A program made the translations under genes and the position numbers. Under the pieces are notes generated by a model. That model had not been told where the DNA came from. It did no database searches and saw nothing but the letters and a program-made list of their open reading frames with translations. A stretch of 22,319 nt of DNA from Eutrophocola sp963925675 (GTDB lineage: Bacteria; Pseudomonadota; Gammaproteobacteria; Pseudomonadales; Pseudohongiellaceae), in assembly GCA_963925675.1 (NCBI GenBank), contig CAWUSW010000057.1, positions 1 through 22,319 of the forward strand, given 5' to 3'. Positions 13,736-22,053 of the stretch are shown piece by piece; the first letter of the stretch is position 1; every line of letters begins with the position of its first letter.

Positions 13736-14551
13736 TTATGGGACAATCCGGCTGGTCCTGCCTATCGCCTCACCTTTCTCATTCACCATCAAATCATAGG
13801 CGTAATTGGCCTGTTGACACAGATATTCAAACAGCTCTTGATCACCACGCCAATTAAGGCTTACCCGCCCTTCTACCGCACTGTTATAAGTCAGGGCATC
13901 TTCCATGACAAAGCGATATTCCATCGAGTCATGATCTGTGCGCGTGTAATATTCAATGACATGCGCTGCCTCAGTGTGCGGCAGGCCTCTGCGCTCAAAC
14001 CAGAATTCCGTGTTATAGCCAATAGAATCAATAACCAGGGTGTCTCCTTCCCACCATCCTATTGAATGCCCATAGTTATTATTCTCAAATTCAGTCGGAT
14101 GGGAGCGACCATCCATGTAAATTTCCCGAAAAGTATGCGGCCCGCCGATGTCAAAAATGTAAATTCGCTGCAAATCAGGTAAATCCAGAATTTCGACGCC
14201 ATAAGGGGTGAGCAACTGACGCACGGCACCTGAAGCTTTGCAGCGGGCATGAGGCTCAAGATCATGCCGCTGGCGGTCATCATAATGCCCCTTTGCCCAG
14301 GGTTTGAACGCAACCTCATCAAAATTAAAGGTGGGAGGACTTGAACGATAATCAGGCACCCAGAGTCCCGATCGCTCGCCCTCTGCTCGACTAATCAGTA
14401 TATGGCCTTCAGCATCACGGGGCGCCGGCAATGATTCTTCTTCCGCCAACTCAGCAGCCGTTGCAGACCCTGCGCCAAGTGCCATCAAAACACTGGCCAG
14501 GAAAGCGCCAGCTGCAGCCAGCAGGAGGCAAGAGGTATTTAATTTATTCAT
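13736..14551 (-). CDS. Exported hypothetical protein sharing a module with the DUF6152-like protein
   Basis: This 271-residue protein is predicted to be periplasmic. Its signal peptide has a long hydrophobic core (LLLAAAGAFLASVLMALG, cleavage near ATAA-ELAEE). The mature part contains KPWAKGHYDDRQ, then HARCKASG, then GHSIGWWEGDTLVIDS, followed by a beta-rich tail. The last module matches the C-terminal module of the protein at 3345-4487 (GHSIG, W, GDTLV and D in the same order), but the DUF6152-like N-terminal part is absent. The ATG at 14551 is chosen because the longer frame begins with TTG and would bury the signal peptide. It lies upstream of the DUF1592 cluster in the same direction but is separated by 504 bases. 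Function unknown. Confidence 0.75.
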   Translation of the reverse strand: MNKLNTSCLLLAAAGAFLASVLMALGAGSATAAELAEEESLPAPRDAEGHILISRAEGERSGLWVPDYRSSPPTFNFDEVAFKPWAKGHYDDRQRHDLEPHARCKASGAVRQLLTPYGVEILDLPDLQRIYIFDIGGPHTFREIYMDGRSHPTEFENNNYGHSIGWWEGDTLVIDSIGYNTEFWFERRGLPHTEAAHVIEYYTRTDHDSMEYRFVMEDALTYNSAVEGRVSLNWRGDQELFEYLCQQANYAYDLMVNEKGEAIGRTSRIVP

Positions 14552-14752
14552 ACTTGCACGCCTGAATTCATTTCTGGATAATTTATTATTTATTAAGGTC
14601 AATGCCGGCTAACAAAAAGCCAATGATCCGAATATGATCAGTGAATGTAAAGAATCCCCTGTGCAGTGTCTCTTAAATTCCTTGCTTTTTTCATTATTGC
14701 TTCTAAATATCAAAGAATTAGAAAAATCACCTTGATCAACTGCTTTCAGCAA

Positions 14753-15229
14753 CTACAGCAACAAGGCCTCTGTGATGGGATGAAACTGACTTGCGGATTG
14801 CAGCAAAGAATTAGCTGTCAGGGCTGGCACGCCATAGACCTCGGCACTGACCTGATGATCTCTGATAATTTTATCCAGCAATTGATCAAAATCTCCGTCA
14901 CCGGAAAGCAACACCACGGTATCAACCTCAGAGGCCATATCAAGGACATCAATGGTGATCCCCACATCCCAGTCACCTTTGGCCGAGCCATCACTGCGTT
15001 GAATAAACGGTTTAAGCTTCATGGTGAAGCCGATGTGTTTTAGTGCATTTTGAAATTTCAGCTGTCCCTCATCACCGCTGCGATAAGTTGCATAGGCAAG
15101 GGCTTTGACGATTTCGCCTTGTTCACTCAGGTCATGCCAGAACTTGCGATAGTTAAATTGTCGCTGGTAGGCCTGCCGCGTGGTGTAGTAGATGTTTTGC
15201 ACATCGACAAAAACAGCGATTTTATTCAC
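14753..15229 (-). CDS. LabA/DUF88-type NYN-domain protein
   Basis: This 158-residue protein is a single NYN domain, a PIN-like nuclease fold usually acting on RNA in the cytoplasm. The acidic residues of the metal site are visible: D9 in FVDVQN, D88 and D94 in GDWDVGITID, and D111, D113 and D115 in LSGDGDFDQL. The start is a GTG giving MNKIAVFVD. AGGA lies about twelve bases upstream, which is rather far. The protein is of normal length for stand-alone LabA-like proteins, with no C-terminal RNA-binding extension. It is divergent from the GNAT-nitrilase gene across 253 bases. RNase activity is inferred from the family, and the target is unknown. Confidence 0.88.
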   Translation of the reverse strand: MNKIAVFVDVQNIYYTTRQAYQRQFNYRKFWHDLSEQGEIVKALAYATYRSGDEGQLKFQNALKHIGFTMKLKPFIQRSDGSAKGDWDVGITIDVLDMASEVDTVVLLSGDGDFDQLLDKIIRDHQVSAEVYGVPALTANSLLQSASQFHPITEALLL

Positions 15230-15482
15230 AAGAAAGGGTAATCCTGAAGGGAGTTAAAGGAGCACTAATGAGCACTATAGTATAGGGTATTCAATGCTAG
15301 GACTATTTTCACAGCAATAGCAGAATATTAGCCCTTAAAAACCGGGCATGAACATTTAAAATATAAAGCAAAAACAGCACTTAAATTCCTTGTTATTAGC
15401 ACCTAAAATACTATTATTCGCCATCTCCTCAACAGGCAGCTGCTTTTTTGCAAGCATTTTGAACATCTCAAGGATTTAATTT

Positions 15483-17036
15483 GTGACCGACAACATTGTA
15501 ATAGAAGAATCAGAGCACAAGCTGGCGTTAAGGAAGCTTGAAAAAGATGACTATGTCGATATAACCAAGATCATAAAAAAAGTGTATGGCACCAGATGGC
15601 CATTATCAAAAAAGAAGTTTTTCGCCCAGTTGGAAGCCTTCCCGGAAGGGCAGATTTGCATTGAAGATCATGGTGAAGTCATCGCTGCCGCATTTGCTGT
15701 GATTGTGGATTATGACGAGTTCGGTGACCATCACACTTATGATGAAATTACCGGAGATGCCTATCTCACCACACACGATCCCAAGGGTGATGTGTTGTAT
15801 GGCGTAGATGTTTTTGTTTCACCTGCTTACCACGGCATGCGCCTGGGACGCCGCCTCTATGAAGCGCGTAAGGAATTATGCCAAAGCCTGAACCTGAAAA
15901 GCATTATTGCCGGCGGCAGGATTCCAAATTACAAGGAGTACTCGAAGGAATTAGCGCCACAGGAATATATAGAACAGGTAAAACGCAAGGAAATTTTCGA
16001 CCCAATTCTTTCCTTTCAAATATCCAATGACTTTGAGGTAAAACGGGTTCTTAAAGGTTATTTACCTGATGATAAAGAATCTCTTGGATACGCCACCCTG
16101 CTGGAATGGAACAATCTGTACTACGACCCGGAAAAAGCCCCTCTTTTCGGCGCCGACAGAACAAGCGCCCGAATAGGCCTTGTGCAATGGCAAATGCGAC
16201 CATTGAAGTCGGTCTCAGAACTGGTGCAGCAAGTCGAGTATTTTGTCGATGCTCTTTCTGATTACCAGTGCGACCTGGCACTCTTTCCTGAATTCTTCAG
16301 CGCTCCCCTGATGGGAATTGATAATCATGCAACTTCTATAGATGCCGTGCGGGCACTGGCAGGTTTCAGCACGGAAATAATTGAAGAAATCTCCAAGCTG
16401 GCAGTTTCCTACAATATTAATATTATCGCCGGCTCCTTGCCGGTGCTTGAAAATGATGAGCTGTTGAATATCGCCTATCTATGTCGCCGTGACGGAACCC
16501 TGGAGTCGCAGTATAAACTCCATCCAACGCCTCATGAATCCAGATCCTGGATCATGCAAGGAGGCAACAAGCTCAAGGTGTTTGATACGGATTTTGGTAA
16601 AATCGGAATTTTGATTTGTTACGACGTCGAATTCCCTGAACTTGCGCGCATTCAGTCTGAACAAGGGATGCAAATATTATTTGTCCCATTCTGGACTGAT
16701 ACAAAAAATGGCTATCTCAGGGTTCGCTGCTGCGCCCATGCACGCGCCATTGAAAACGAATGTTACGTTGCCATCGCCGGCAGCGTGGGTAATTTACCTA
16801 AAGTGGATGGAGCCGATATCCAGTACGCACAAAGTGCGGTGTTTTCGCCGTCTGACTTTGCCTTTCCTCATGACGCCATAATGGCTGAAACAACACCCAA
16901 TACCGAGATGACCCTGATAGTAGATCTGGATTTTGACAAATTAAAACACCTTCACAATGAAGGTTCAGTGCGAAACAAACTTGATCGCAGAAAAGATTTG
17001 TACAACATTAACTGGCTGGGTGAGCTTGATAATTGA
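15483..17036 (+). CDS. GNAT acetyltransferase-carbon-nitrogen hydrolase fusion
   Basis: This 517-residue cytoplasmic protein has two domains. Residues 12-210 form a GNAT domain, with the acetyl-CoA loop at HGMRLGRRLYEA (117-128). Residues 229-512 form a nitrilase-superfamily amidohydrolase whose catalytic triad is visible as E270 (LFPEFF), K345 (QYKLHP) and C379 (ILICYD). The combination is a known architecture, for example B. subtilis YhcX. The hydrolase domain probably cleaves an amide or nitrile-like C-N bond, but the substrate is not known. Translation starts at GTG 15483 with AAGGA eight bases upstream. The gene is convergent with yheS, ending 30 bases away with no clear terminator between them. 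Confidence 0.93.
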   Translation: MTDNIVIEESEHKLALRKLEKDDYVDITKIIKKVYGTRWPLSKKKFFAQLEAFPEGQICIEDHGEVIAAAFAVIVDYDEFGDHHTYDEITGDAYLTTHDPKGDVLYGVDVFVSPAYHGMRLGRRLYEARKELCQSLNLKSIIAGGRIPNYKEYSKELAPQEYIEQVKRKEIFDPILSFQISNDFEVKRVLKGYLPDDKESLGYATLLEWNNLYYDPEKAPLFGADRTSARIGLVQWQMRPLKSVSELVQQVEYFVDALSDYQCDLALFPEFFSAPLMGIDNHATSIDAVRALAGFSTEIIEEISKLAVSYNINIIAGSLPVLENDELLNIAYLCRRDGTLESQYKLHPTPHESRSWIMQGGNKLKVFDTDFGKIGILICYDVEFPELARIQSEQGMQILFVPFWTDTKNGYLRVRCCAHARAIENECYVAIAGSVGNLPKVDGADIQYAQSAVFSPSDFAFPHDAIMAETTPNTEMTLIVDLDFDKLKHLHNEGSVRNKLDRRKDLYNINWLGELDN

Positions 17037-17066
17037 CAGGCAATAATAACTTTTAAACTGTATACT

Positions 17067-18980
17067 TTAATCTGGCTCAGTCGCTGAAGCTTCGATTGCC
17101 TCACTGACTTCCAGCCACTGCTCTTCCAAACTCTCTGTTGAAGAAAGCAAGTCCGCCCTTTCCAATAACAATTTGTTCAGTTTGTCTTTCTCACTATCAT
17201 CATAGAGCGACGCATCTGCCAGCCTCTCTTCCATACTGGCGAGTGAATTTTGATTCTTCTGAATTTCCTTTTCTAACTTAGTCGCTTTGTCGCGCAGCGC
17301 CTTTGATTGATTACGTTGCTCTGCTGCTTGCTGTCGTAATTCTTTTTTATTCAGCTTTTTATCTTGAGCATCCGCATTTTCTTCACTATTTTTCCCAACT
17401 TTGTTATCAACTTTATTTTTCTCAAGCAAAAGTTTTTCGTAGTCATTCAAGTCGCCATCAAAAATATCCAGCTTGCCATCTTTTACCAGCAGAAACTGAT
17501 CAACAGTATTGCTCAACAAATGACGGTCATGAGAAACCAGAATTAATGCTCCGGAGAACTCCTGCAAGCCTACGGTAAGGCTATGGCACATTTCCAGATC
17601 CAGATGGTTGGTGGGTTCATCCAGCAGCAACAGATTCGGTTTTTGCCAAACCACTAATGCCAGCGCCAGTCTGGATTTCTCGCCACCGGAAAAATGCTCA
17701 ATGGTTTCAGAAACTCTGTCACTCTGGAAATCAAAGCCACCAAGAAAATTACGAATTTCCTGTTCTCTGGCTTTACTGTCCAGCTTTTGCATCAATTTCA
17801 TGGGTGTGGCGCTGGTATCCAGCTCGTCTACCTGGTGCTGCGCACAATAACCAATATTCAGATGGTCATTACGATGTATTTCACCAGCCAATAATGGCAG
17901 CTTGCCTGACAAAACTTTCAATAAGGTGGATTTACCCTGCCCATTGGCGCCCAACAAACCAATACGCGAATCCGCACGCACATTCATGGAGAATTTTTCA
18001 ATCAGTGGTTCGTCATAGCCAAAGGCAATATCTTCACAGGCCAGCAAGCTGGGGGGCATTTTTACCGGTTCTAAAAACTTGAATTTGAAGGGTGAGTCAA
18101 TATGTGCTGGTGCAATATCAACCATGCGATCCAGTTCTTTCATGCGGCTTTGAGCCTGACGCGCCTTTGATGCTTTGGCTTTAAAACGCCGCACAAAAGA
18201 TTCAATTTCTTTCTTGCGGGTCTGCTGCTTTTCATATGAGGCTTGCTGTAAAGCCAGGCGTTCTGCTTTCTGTTTTTCATAATCACTATAGTTACCGCGA
18301 TACAAAAACAATTTTTTGTTTTCAAAACTTACTATGTGGCTGACGACCACATCGAGAAAACTGCGATCATGACTGACCAGCATCAGGGTACCCTGGTAAC
18401 GTAATAACCACTGCTGCAGCCAAAGGGTTGCCTCGAGATCCAGATGGTTGGTGGGCTCATCCAAAAGCAATAAATCAGACGGTGTCATCAATGCCTGAGC
18501 CAGATTCAAGCGAATGCGCCAGCCTCCTGAAAACTCCTTGACTGTGCGGGAAAAATCTTCCGGAGGAAAGCCAAGTCCGGATAACAATTGTTCAGCCCTG
18601 TTGCGGATTGACCAGGCATCCAGCAACTCCAGCTCAGAGTGCAAGTGGGCCATGCGATTATCATCATGATCCTGTTCAGCTTGCAGCAACTGCTTTTCAA
18701 CCGAGCGAAACTTGCTGTCCCCGTCAATGACATAGTCCACTGCTGAACGGGAAGACCCCAAGGTCTCCTGATGCATCTGCGATTTACGCAGATCCTTCGG
18801 CATGTCCAGTACACCAGTATCAGGGCTTATCTCTCCCATCAGCAATTTGAACAGGCTGGTTTTTCCCGTGCCATTGCGACCGATAATGCCCACTTTTTGC
18901 CCGGAATAGACCGTAAGACCGGTCTCATCAAGTAACAGCTGACTGCCCAGACGTATGGATATGTCCTGAAGTAAAATCAT
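17067..18980 (-). CDS. yheS: ABC-F family ATPase YheS
   Basis: This 637-residue protein has the same length as E. coli YheS and matches it through the whole sequence from memory. Two ATP-binding cassettes are present: Walker A at 34-41 (GRNGTGKT), signature FSGGW at 150-154 and Walker B LLLLDEP at 170-176, then Walker A at 344-351 (GANGQGKS), signature FSGGE at 430-434 and Walker B at 450-456. The inter-domain linker (about 235-300, Lys/Arg/Gln-rich) and a C-terminal coiled coil (about 535-637) are typical. There are no membrane segments. ABC-F proteins act on the ribosome E site to rescue stalled translation. YheS has been linked to arrest-peptide relief. Both catalytic Glu residues are intact. 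It appears to be a single-gene unit. Confidence 0.95.
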   Translation of the reverse strand: MILLQDISIRLGSQLLLDETGLTVYSGQKVGIIGRNGTGKTSLFKLLMGEISPDTGVLDMPKDLRKSQMHQETLGSSRSAVDYVIDGDSKFRSVEKQLLQAEQDHDDNRMAHLHSELELLDAWSIRNRAEQLLSGLGFPPEDFSRTVKEFSGGWRIRLNLAQALMTPSDLLLLDEPTNHLDLEATLWLQQWLLRYQGTLMLVSHDRSFLDVVVSHIVSFENKKLFLYRGNYSDYEKQKAERLALQQASYEKQQTRKKEIESFVRRFKAKASKARQAQSRMKELDRMVDIAPAHIDSPFKFKFLEPVKMPPSLLACEDIAFGYDEPLIEKFSMNVRADSRIGLLGANGQGKSTLLKVLSGKLPLLAGEIHRNDHLNIGYCAQHQVDELDTSATPMKLMQKLDSKAREQEIRNFLGGFDFQSDRVSETIEHFSGGEKSRLALALVVWQKPNLLLLDEPTNHLDLEMCHSLTVGLQEFSGALILVSHDRHLLSNTVDQFLLVKDGKLDIFDGDLNDYEKLLLEKNKVDNKVGKNSEENADAQDKKLNKKELRQQAAEQRNQSKALRDKATKLEKEIQKNQNSLASMEERLADASLYDDSEKDKLNKLLLERADLLSSTESLEEQWLEVSEAIEASATEPD

Positions 18981-19013
18981 GAGAATTAGACTAAGGTTTA
19001 AGAAGCGAAGGGC

Positions 19014-19019
19014 ATTATA
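19014..19019 (-). promoter_or_regulatory. -10 element upstream of yheS
   Basis: A perfect TATAAT on the minus strand lies 33 bases before the yheS start codon, implying a leader of about 27 bases. No good -35 is seen at the right distance. No ribosome binding site is obvious before the ATG. Confidence 0.4.
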
Positions 19020-19053
19020 TTCATCGTGTCACTAAAATCGAGCAGAGTCTGCA

Positions 19054-20136
19054 TTATTCCTCAGCAATCAACTTATCCAGGACCTTCCTGAACATCATCG
19101 GCCCGCGATCATCCTGAATGCTCACCATTGGAGCACCAGTTTGCAACTGGATATTGAGTTGCTGGGTTTCAATGGTTTCCTTGTCCTCAATGAAAGCCTT
19201 GTTGGCGAGCGCCCACATGCCTTCGACTATATCCGGATTGTCTTTATGTTCCACCATGCGCGGCCCCCAGCTGAAGAAGTAGCGCGATTTGCCATCAGTC
19301 ATTGGCGTCACTGACTGAGAAGTAAAGCTGGCCGTATCAGGCGCCATGCCTTCTGTCGGCGCACCAAAGTCACAGGCCTCGGCACTGCCGGCTTCATACA
19401 TGCCCTGAAACATCATTAATACACCAGGAACTATAAAGTCATAGGTCATAAACTGATCAAAAGTTTCAGCCTGACCTTTTTGGTAAGCCCGTCTGGGCGC
19501 ATTGGTATTCCAGCGCGTAATGCGTATTCCCCTGTCGACCATCTGTACCCGCGGCTGATTGAAATAGGCATCACTTTTACCCCCGGCAAAAGAGTTTTGG
19601 TGGGTATAGGCAATATGACCAAGATCCGACAAATTATCATTAATCAGCAAATAGTTGGCATCGTAATCAAGATGCCCTTTATGCATAAACCAGTCGGGAT
19701 CATCAGGGCCCGTAGTGGCTGGTATAAGGGCTTCATCTGCTTTGTCCGGATCACCCAGCCATACCCATACCCAGGCATGCTTTTCCGCCACTGGATAAAC
19801 AGGTACAAGAAAATTGTCAGGAACATCCTTTCCCGTCAGTTTCATGGTGGGTACTTCTACACAGCGGCCTTGTGCATTGAACTTGAGACCATGGTACATG
19901 CAACGCACTTCATCGCCTTCCAGCCGCCCATTTGAAAGCGGCATATGGCGATGGCAGCACTGGTCTGCCATGGCCGTGAGTTCACCATTTTCCTGACGAT
20001 ATATAAGCACCGGTTTATTGATGATGGTGATGGCATACATCTGGTGAATATCAATCTCATCGCACCAGGCGGCTACATACCAGCAGTTTTTCACATACAG
20101 CGGGCTTTGCTCACCCAGCCCTTTGATGATATCCAT
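19054..20136 (-). CDS. Rieske 2Fe-2S oxygenase alpha subunit, VanA-like
   Basis: This 360-residue protein is the terminal oxygenase of a Rieske non-haem iron system. The 2Fe-2S ligands are C60 and H62, then C79 and H82 (CxH-x16-CxxH). The mononuclear iron site is marked by D171-L-G-H174 and H179 in NLSDLGHIAYTH. Length and plan match vanillate O-demethylase-like and related demethylase or hydroxylase alpha subunits, but the substrate cannot be read from the sequence. GGGGA upstream of the ATG at 20136 is a good ribosome binding site. It starts 49 bases after an AmpG-like permease gene and is probably co-transcribed with it. No reductase or ferredoxin gene is within the window, so the electron donor must be encoded elsewhere. 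Confidence 0.9.
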   Translation of the reverse strand: MDIIKGLGEQSPLYVKNCWYVAAWCDEIDIHQMYAITIINKPVLIYRQENGELTAMADQCCHRHMPLSNGRLEGDEVRCMYHGLKFNAQGRCVEVPTMKLTGKDVPDNFLVPVYPVAEKHAWVWVWLGDPDKADEALIPATTGPDDPDWFMHKGHLDYDANYLLINDNLSDLGHIAYTHQNSFAGGKSDAYFNQPRVQMVDRGIRITRWNTNAPRRAYQKGQAETFDQFMTYDFIVPGVLMMFQGMYEAGSAEACDFGAPTEGMAPDTASFTSQSVTPMTDGKSRYFFSWGPRMVEHKDNPDIVEGMWALANKAFIEDKETIETQQLNIQLQTGAPMVSIQDDRGPMMFRKVLDKLIAEE

Positions 20137-20150
20137 TACTTCCCCTGCTT

Positions 20151-20170
20151 ATCTTTTATCTTTTATCTTG
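20151..20170. repeat. Short 7-base tandem repeat between permease and oxygenase genes
   Basis: ATCTTTT, ATCTTTT, ATCTTG in tandem lies just upstream of the oxygenase ribosome binding site. On the transcribed strand it is an AAAAGAT purine tract. Expansion or contraction would alter spacing between the two genes but no reading frame. Confidence 0.6.
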
Positions 20171-20185
20171 TAACTTGCGACTATC

Positions 20186-21508
20186 CTACCCATGAGGCGC
20201 AAAGTCACCTACTCTACCAGGCTTGTCGAGCATGCTGACTTTATCATAGTGTCCTTCAAAATCTGTTAACCAGGCCATCAGGGCCCCAATGAAAAATACC
20301 AGACCAAGCACCAGAAAAACCTGATTGGCAGACAACATATCTTCGACGGCAGCATAGGCCCCCGCTCCCATCGACAAACCAATATTGGCTCCCGCCATAT
20401 AGATAGCGAACTGGGTAGCAGACACTTTTTGCCAGCACAGTTTCATGCAACTGGCGATAAAACTGATGAAGCCACCCTGGTAAATAAAAGCCTGCACGAT
20501 GCCGATACAAATCAGGAAAGTAGGTGAAACCCAGAGTGATTCTGTCATCCCGATAAAGATACACAGCAGCCCGTAAAGCCCAAGCACCAGGGCATAGAAA
20601 AATCTTACCCCCTTGCTGTCAATCATCAAGCCCAGAGCCAGTCCGGCCATAGCCGCAAGAAAGCCAATGCCCGAGATAAAAGTTGAATACTGAGTACTTT
20701 CAAAACCAAGGTCCTGCACTACTACAATAGGAACCAGAGAAATCCAGACACCATAGGCGAAGCGAAAAATAAACGCAGCACCAAAAATAAACAGGCTGGC
20801 TGGCAGAAAGACCACTCTGGCTAAATCGACGCCAATAATTTTCCAGCTCTCCGGCTTCATGTCGATGGAGCGCTGGGAAGCAGTACCTGCTGTCCAGGGC
20901 AACATTTTCTCTCCGGGCCGCTCGCGTACCGCCACAGCGACGCTCAGAATCAAGCCAAAGGCGACACATAGTAAGGCTGCAATGCCCGGCATACCAAAAT
21001 TGATCACCACAACAGCAGACACTGCGGTGCTGATGGAAATTCCCGCTACTTGTCCGAAAGCCATGAAGGCATTGGCCCGTCCATGCTCTTCCACCGGCAG
21101 CACGTCTATCGCCATGCCATCCACCGCCACATCCTGGCTGGCGCCAAATACATTCAGGCTAAAACATAAGGCACTAAGAATAGCGATATTCTCAAGGCCG
21201 CCGGGGAAAAAAGCAAAGGCAAGGCCGGTCAACAGCATGCAGGATTGGGCGAAGATCACCCAGGGTCGGCGCCGCCCCATAGCCAGGTAAGTCCAGCGAT
21301 CCATGAAAGGCCCCGCTAGCAATTTAAAGCTCCAGGGCAAATTGGCGATAGCTATAAAGGAAGCAATTGCCACTGCCGATTCCCCCCTTTCAGCCAGATA
21401 AGCGGGCAAGGCAGTGTTTACCAGTCCAAAGGGAAACCCCTGGGCCAGATACAAACAGGTAAAAGTAAAAAATCGAAGCTTGCGGCTTTCAGTAAGAATC
21501 AAAGACAT
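20186..21508 (-). CDS. AmpG-like major facilitator superfamily permease
   Basis: This 440-residue inner membrane protein has about twelve hydrophobic segments. The first helix carries LYLAQGFPFGLV (19-30). The loop after helix 2 reads NLPWSFKLLAGPFMDR, and GRRRPW is at 78-83. These are marks of the AmpG/PAT branch of MFS, whose known members import muropeptides or acetyl-CoA. A Rieske oxygenase gene follows 49 bases downstream in the same direction, so this copy more likely imports the oxygenase substrate than a muropeptide. That is inference from context. No strong Shine-Dalgarno sequence precedes the ATG at 21508. It is the first gene of the probable two-gene unit. Confidence 0.88.
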   Translation of the reverse strand: MSLILTESRKLRFFTFTCLYLAQGFPFGLVNTALPAYLAERGESAVAIASFIAIANLPWSFKLLAGPFMDRWTYLAMGRRRPWVIFAQSCMLLTGLAFAFFPGGLENIAILSALCFSLNVFGASQDVAVDGMAIDVLPVEEHGRANAFMAFGQVAGISISTAVSAVVVINFGMPGIAALLCVAFGLILSVAVAVRERPGEKMLPWTAGTASQRSIDMKPESWKIIGVDLARVVFLPASLFIFGAAFIFRFAYGVWISLVPIVVVQDLGFESTQYSTFISGIGFLAAMAGLALGLMIDSKGVRFFYALVLGLYGLLCIFIGMTESLWVSPTFLICIGIVQAFIYQGGFISFIASCMKLCWQKVSATQFAIYMAGANIGLSMGAGAYAAVEDMLSANQVFLVLGLVFFIGALMAWLTDFEGHYDKVSMLDKPGRVGDFAPHG

Positions 21509-21734
21509 AATATTTTCGTTTTCTTGTTATTTTTTAATTGAAGGAAGTAATAAAACATAAATTATTCTGCGCCGCGAATAAATTTAGTTGAAAATTCAGG
21601 CTTTTTCCAGTGCAACTGTTGACTAAAGCAGGACGCTGGAGGAGGATACGCGCTCTGTCGAAATGATCCGGCAGTAAAACCCAAATTTAATTTTTTAATA
21701 ACCAATAGTTCTGAAATTAATACAAGTGAAACCC

Positions 21735-21884
21735 ATGAACACTCCTGGCAACACAATTCGCTGGACGAAAGCGCCAGCAAACCGCAAACCGGTGGCTCTA
21801 TGCACTTATTTAAGTGCAATTGGTCTATCCGTGCTTGTGCGTATGCATCGCGTGGCCGTTGCCGGTCCTGTTGGAGTGTTTTAA
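21735..21884 (+). CDS. Possible 49-residue small protein
   Basis: An ATG at 21735 opens a 49-codon frame ending at TAA 21882-21884, 30 bases before a hairpin terminator. It begins MNTPGNTIRWTKAPANRKPV, is basic at first and then has a mildly hydrophobic stretch ending AVAGPVGVF. There is no clear ribosome binding site and no recognised family. The 18-base palindrome lies within it. The terminator could equally belong to an untranslated small RNA or serve another transcript. Confidence 0.2.
   Translation: MNTPGNTIRWTKAPANRKPVALCTYLSAIGLSVLVRMHRVAVAGPVGVF
21801..21818. promoter_or_regulatory. Perfect 18-base palindrome, candidate operator
   Basis: TGCACTTATTTAAGTGCA consists of two 8-base arms around TT and is a perfect inverted repeat. 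The size suits a dimeric transcription regulator. It lies about 290 bases upstream of the AmpG-like gene and 236 before the downstream MFS gene. It does not match a binding site that I recognise. Confidence 0.4.
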
Positions 21885-21914
21885 CTGAATTAATTTTTCC
21901 TGATCCAGTATTTC

Positions 21915-21950
21915 AAAAGCCTCCGAGGACTCAATCCCGGAGGCTTTTTT
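21915..21950. terminator. Hairpin terminator with U tracts on both sides
   Basis: GCCTCCG (21919-21925) pairs with CGGAGGC (21938-21944), with AAAA before and TTTTTT after. An inner GG/CC pair extends the stem. No annotated gene ends immediately before it on the plus strand, so it may end a small RNA or the small frame at 21735-21884. Confidence 0.8.
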
Positions 21951-22053
21951 CGTTTTAGTCTCCTTGAAATTTCCGGATTGAGCCCTCTTTTTGAACTCTT
22001 TATTCAGGCCCTGGCCAGAAAATTTAAAAAACAATAAAAAAAATGAGGGTGTC

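Larger units (their letters stand above)
21509..22053. other. 545-base intergenic region between divergent MFS genes
   Basis: No established gene is present. It holds the 18-base palindrome at 21801-21818, a terminator at 21915-21950 and a doubtful 49-codon frame at 21735-21884. GAGG at 22045-22048 is the ribosome binding site for the following MFS gene. No strong promoter can be pointed to on either strand. Confidence 0.5.

Noticed and set aside
21562..21819. An 85-codon minus-strand frame upstream of the AmpG-like gene
   Set aside because: There is no ribosome binding site and no domain, and it crosses the 18-base palindrome.
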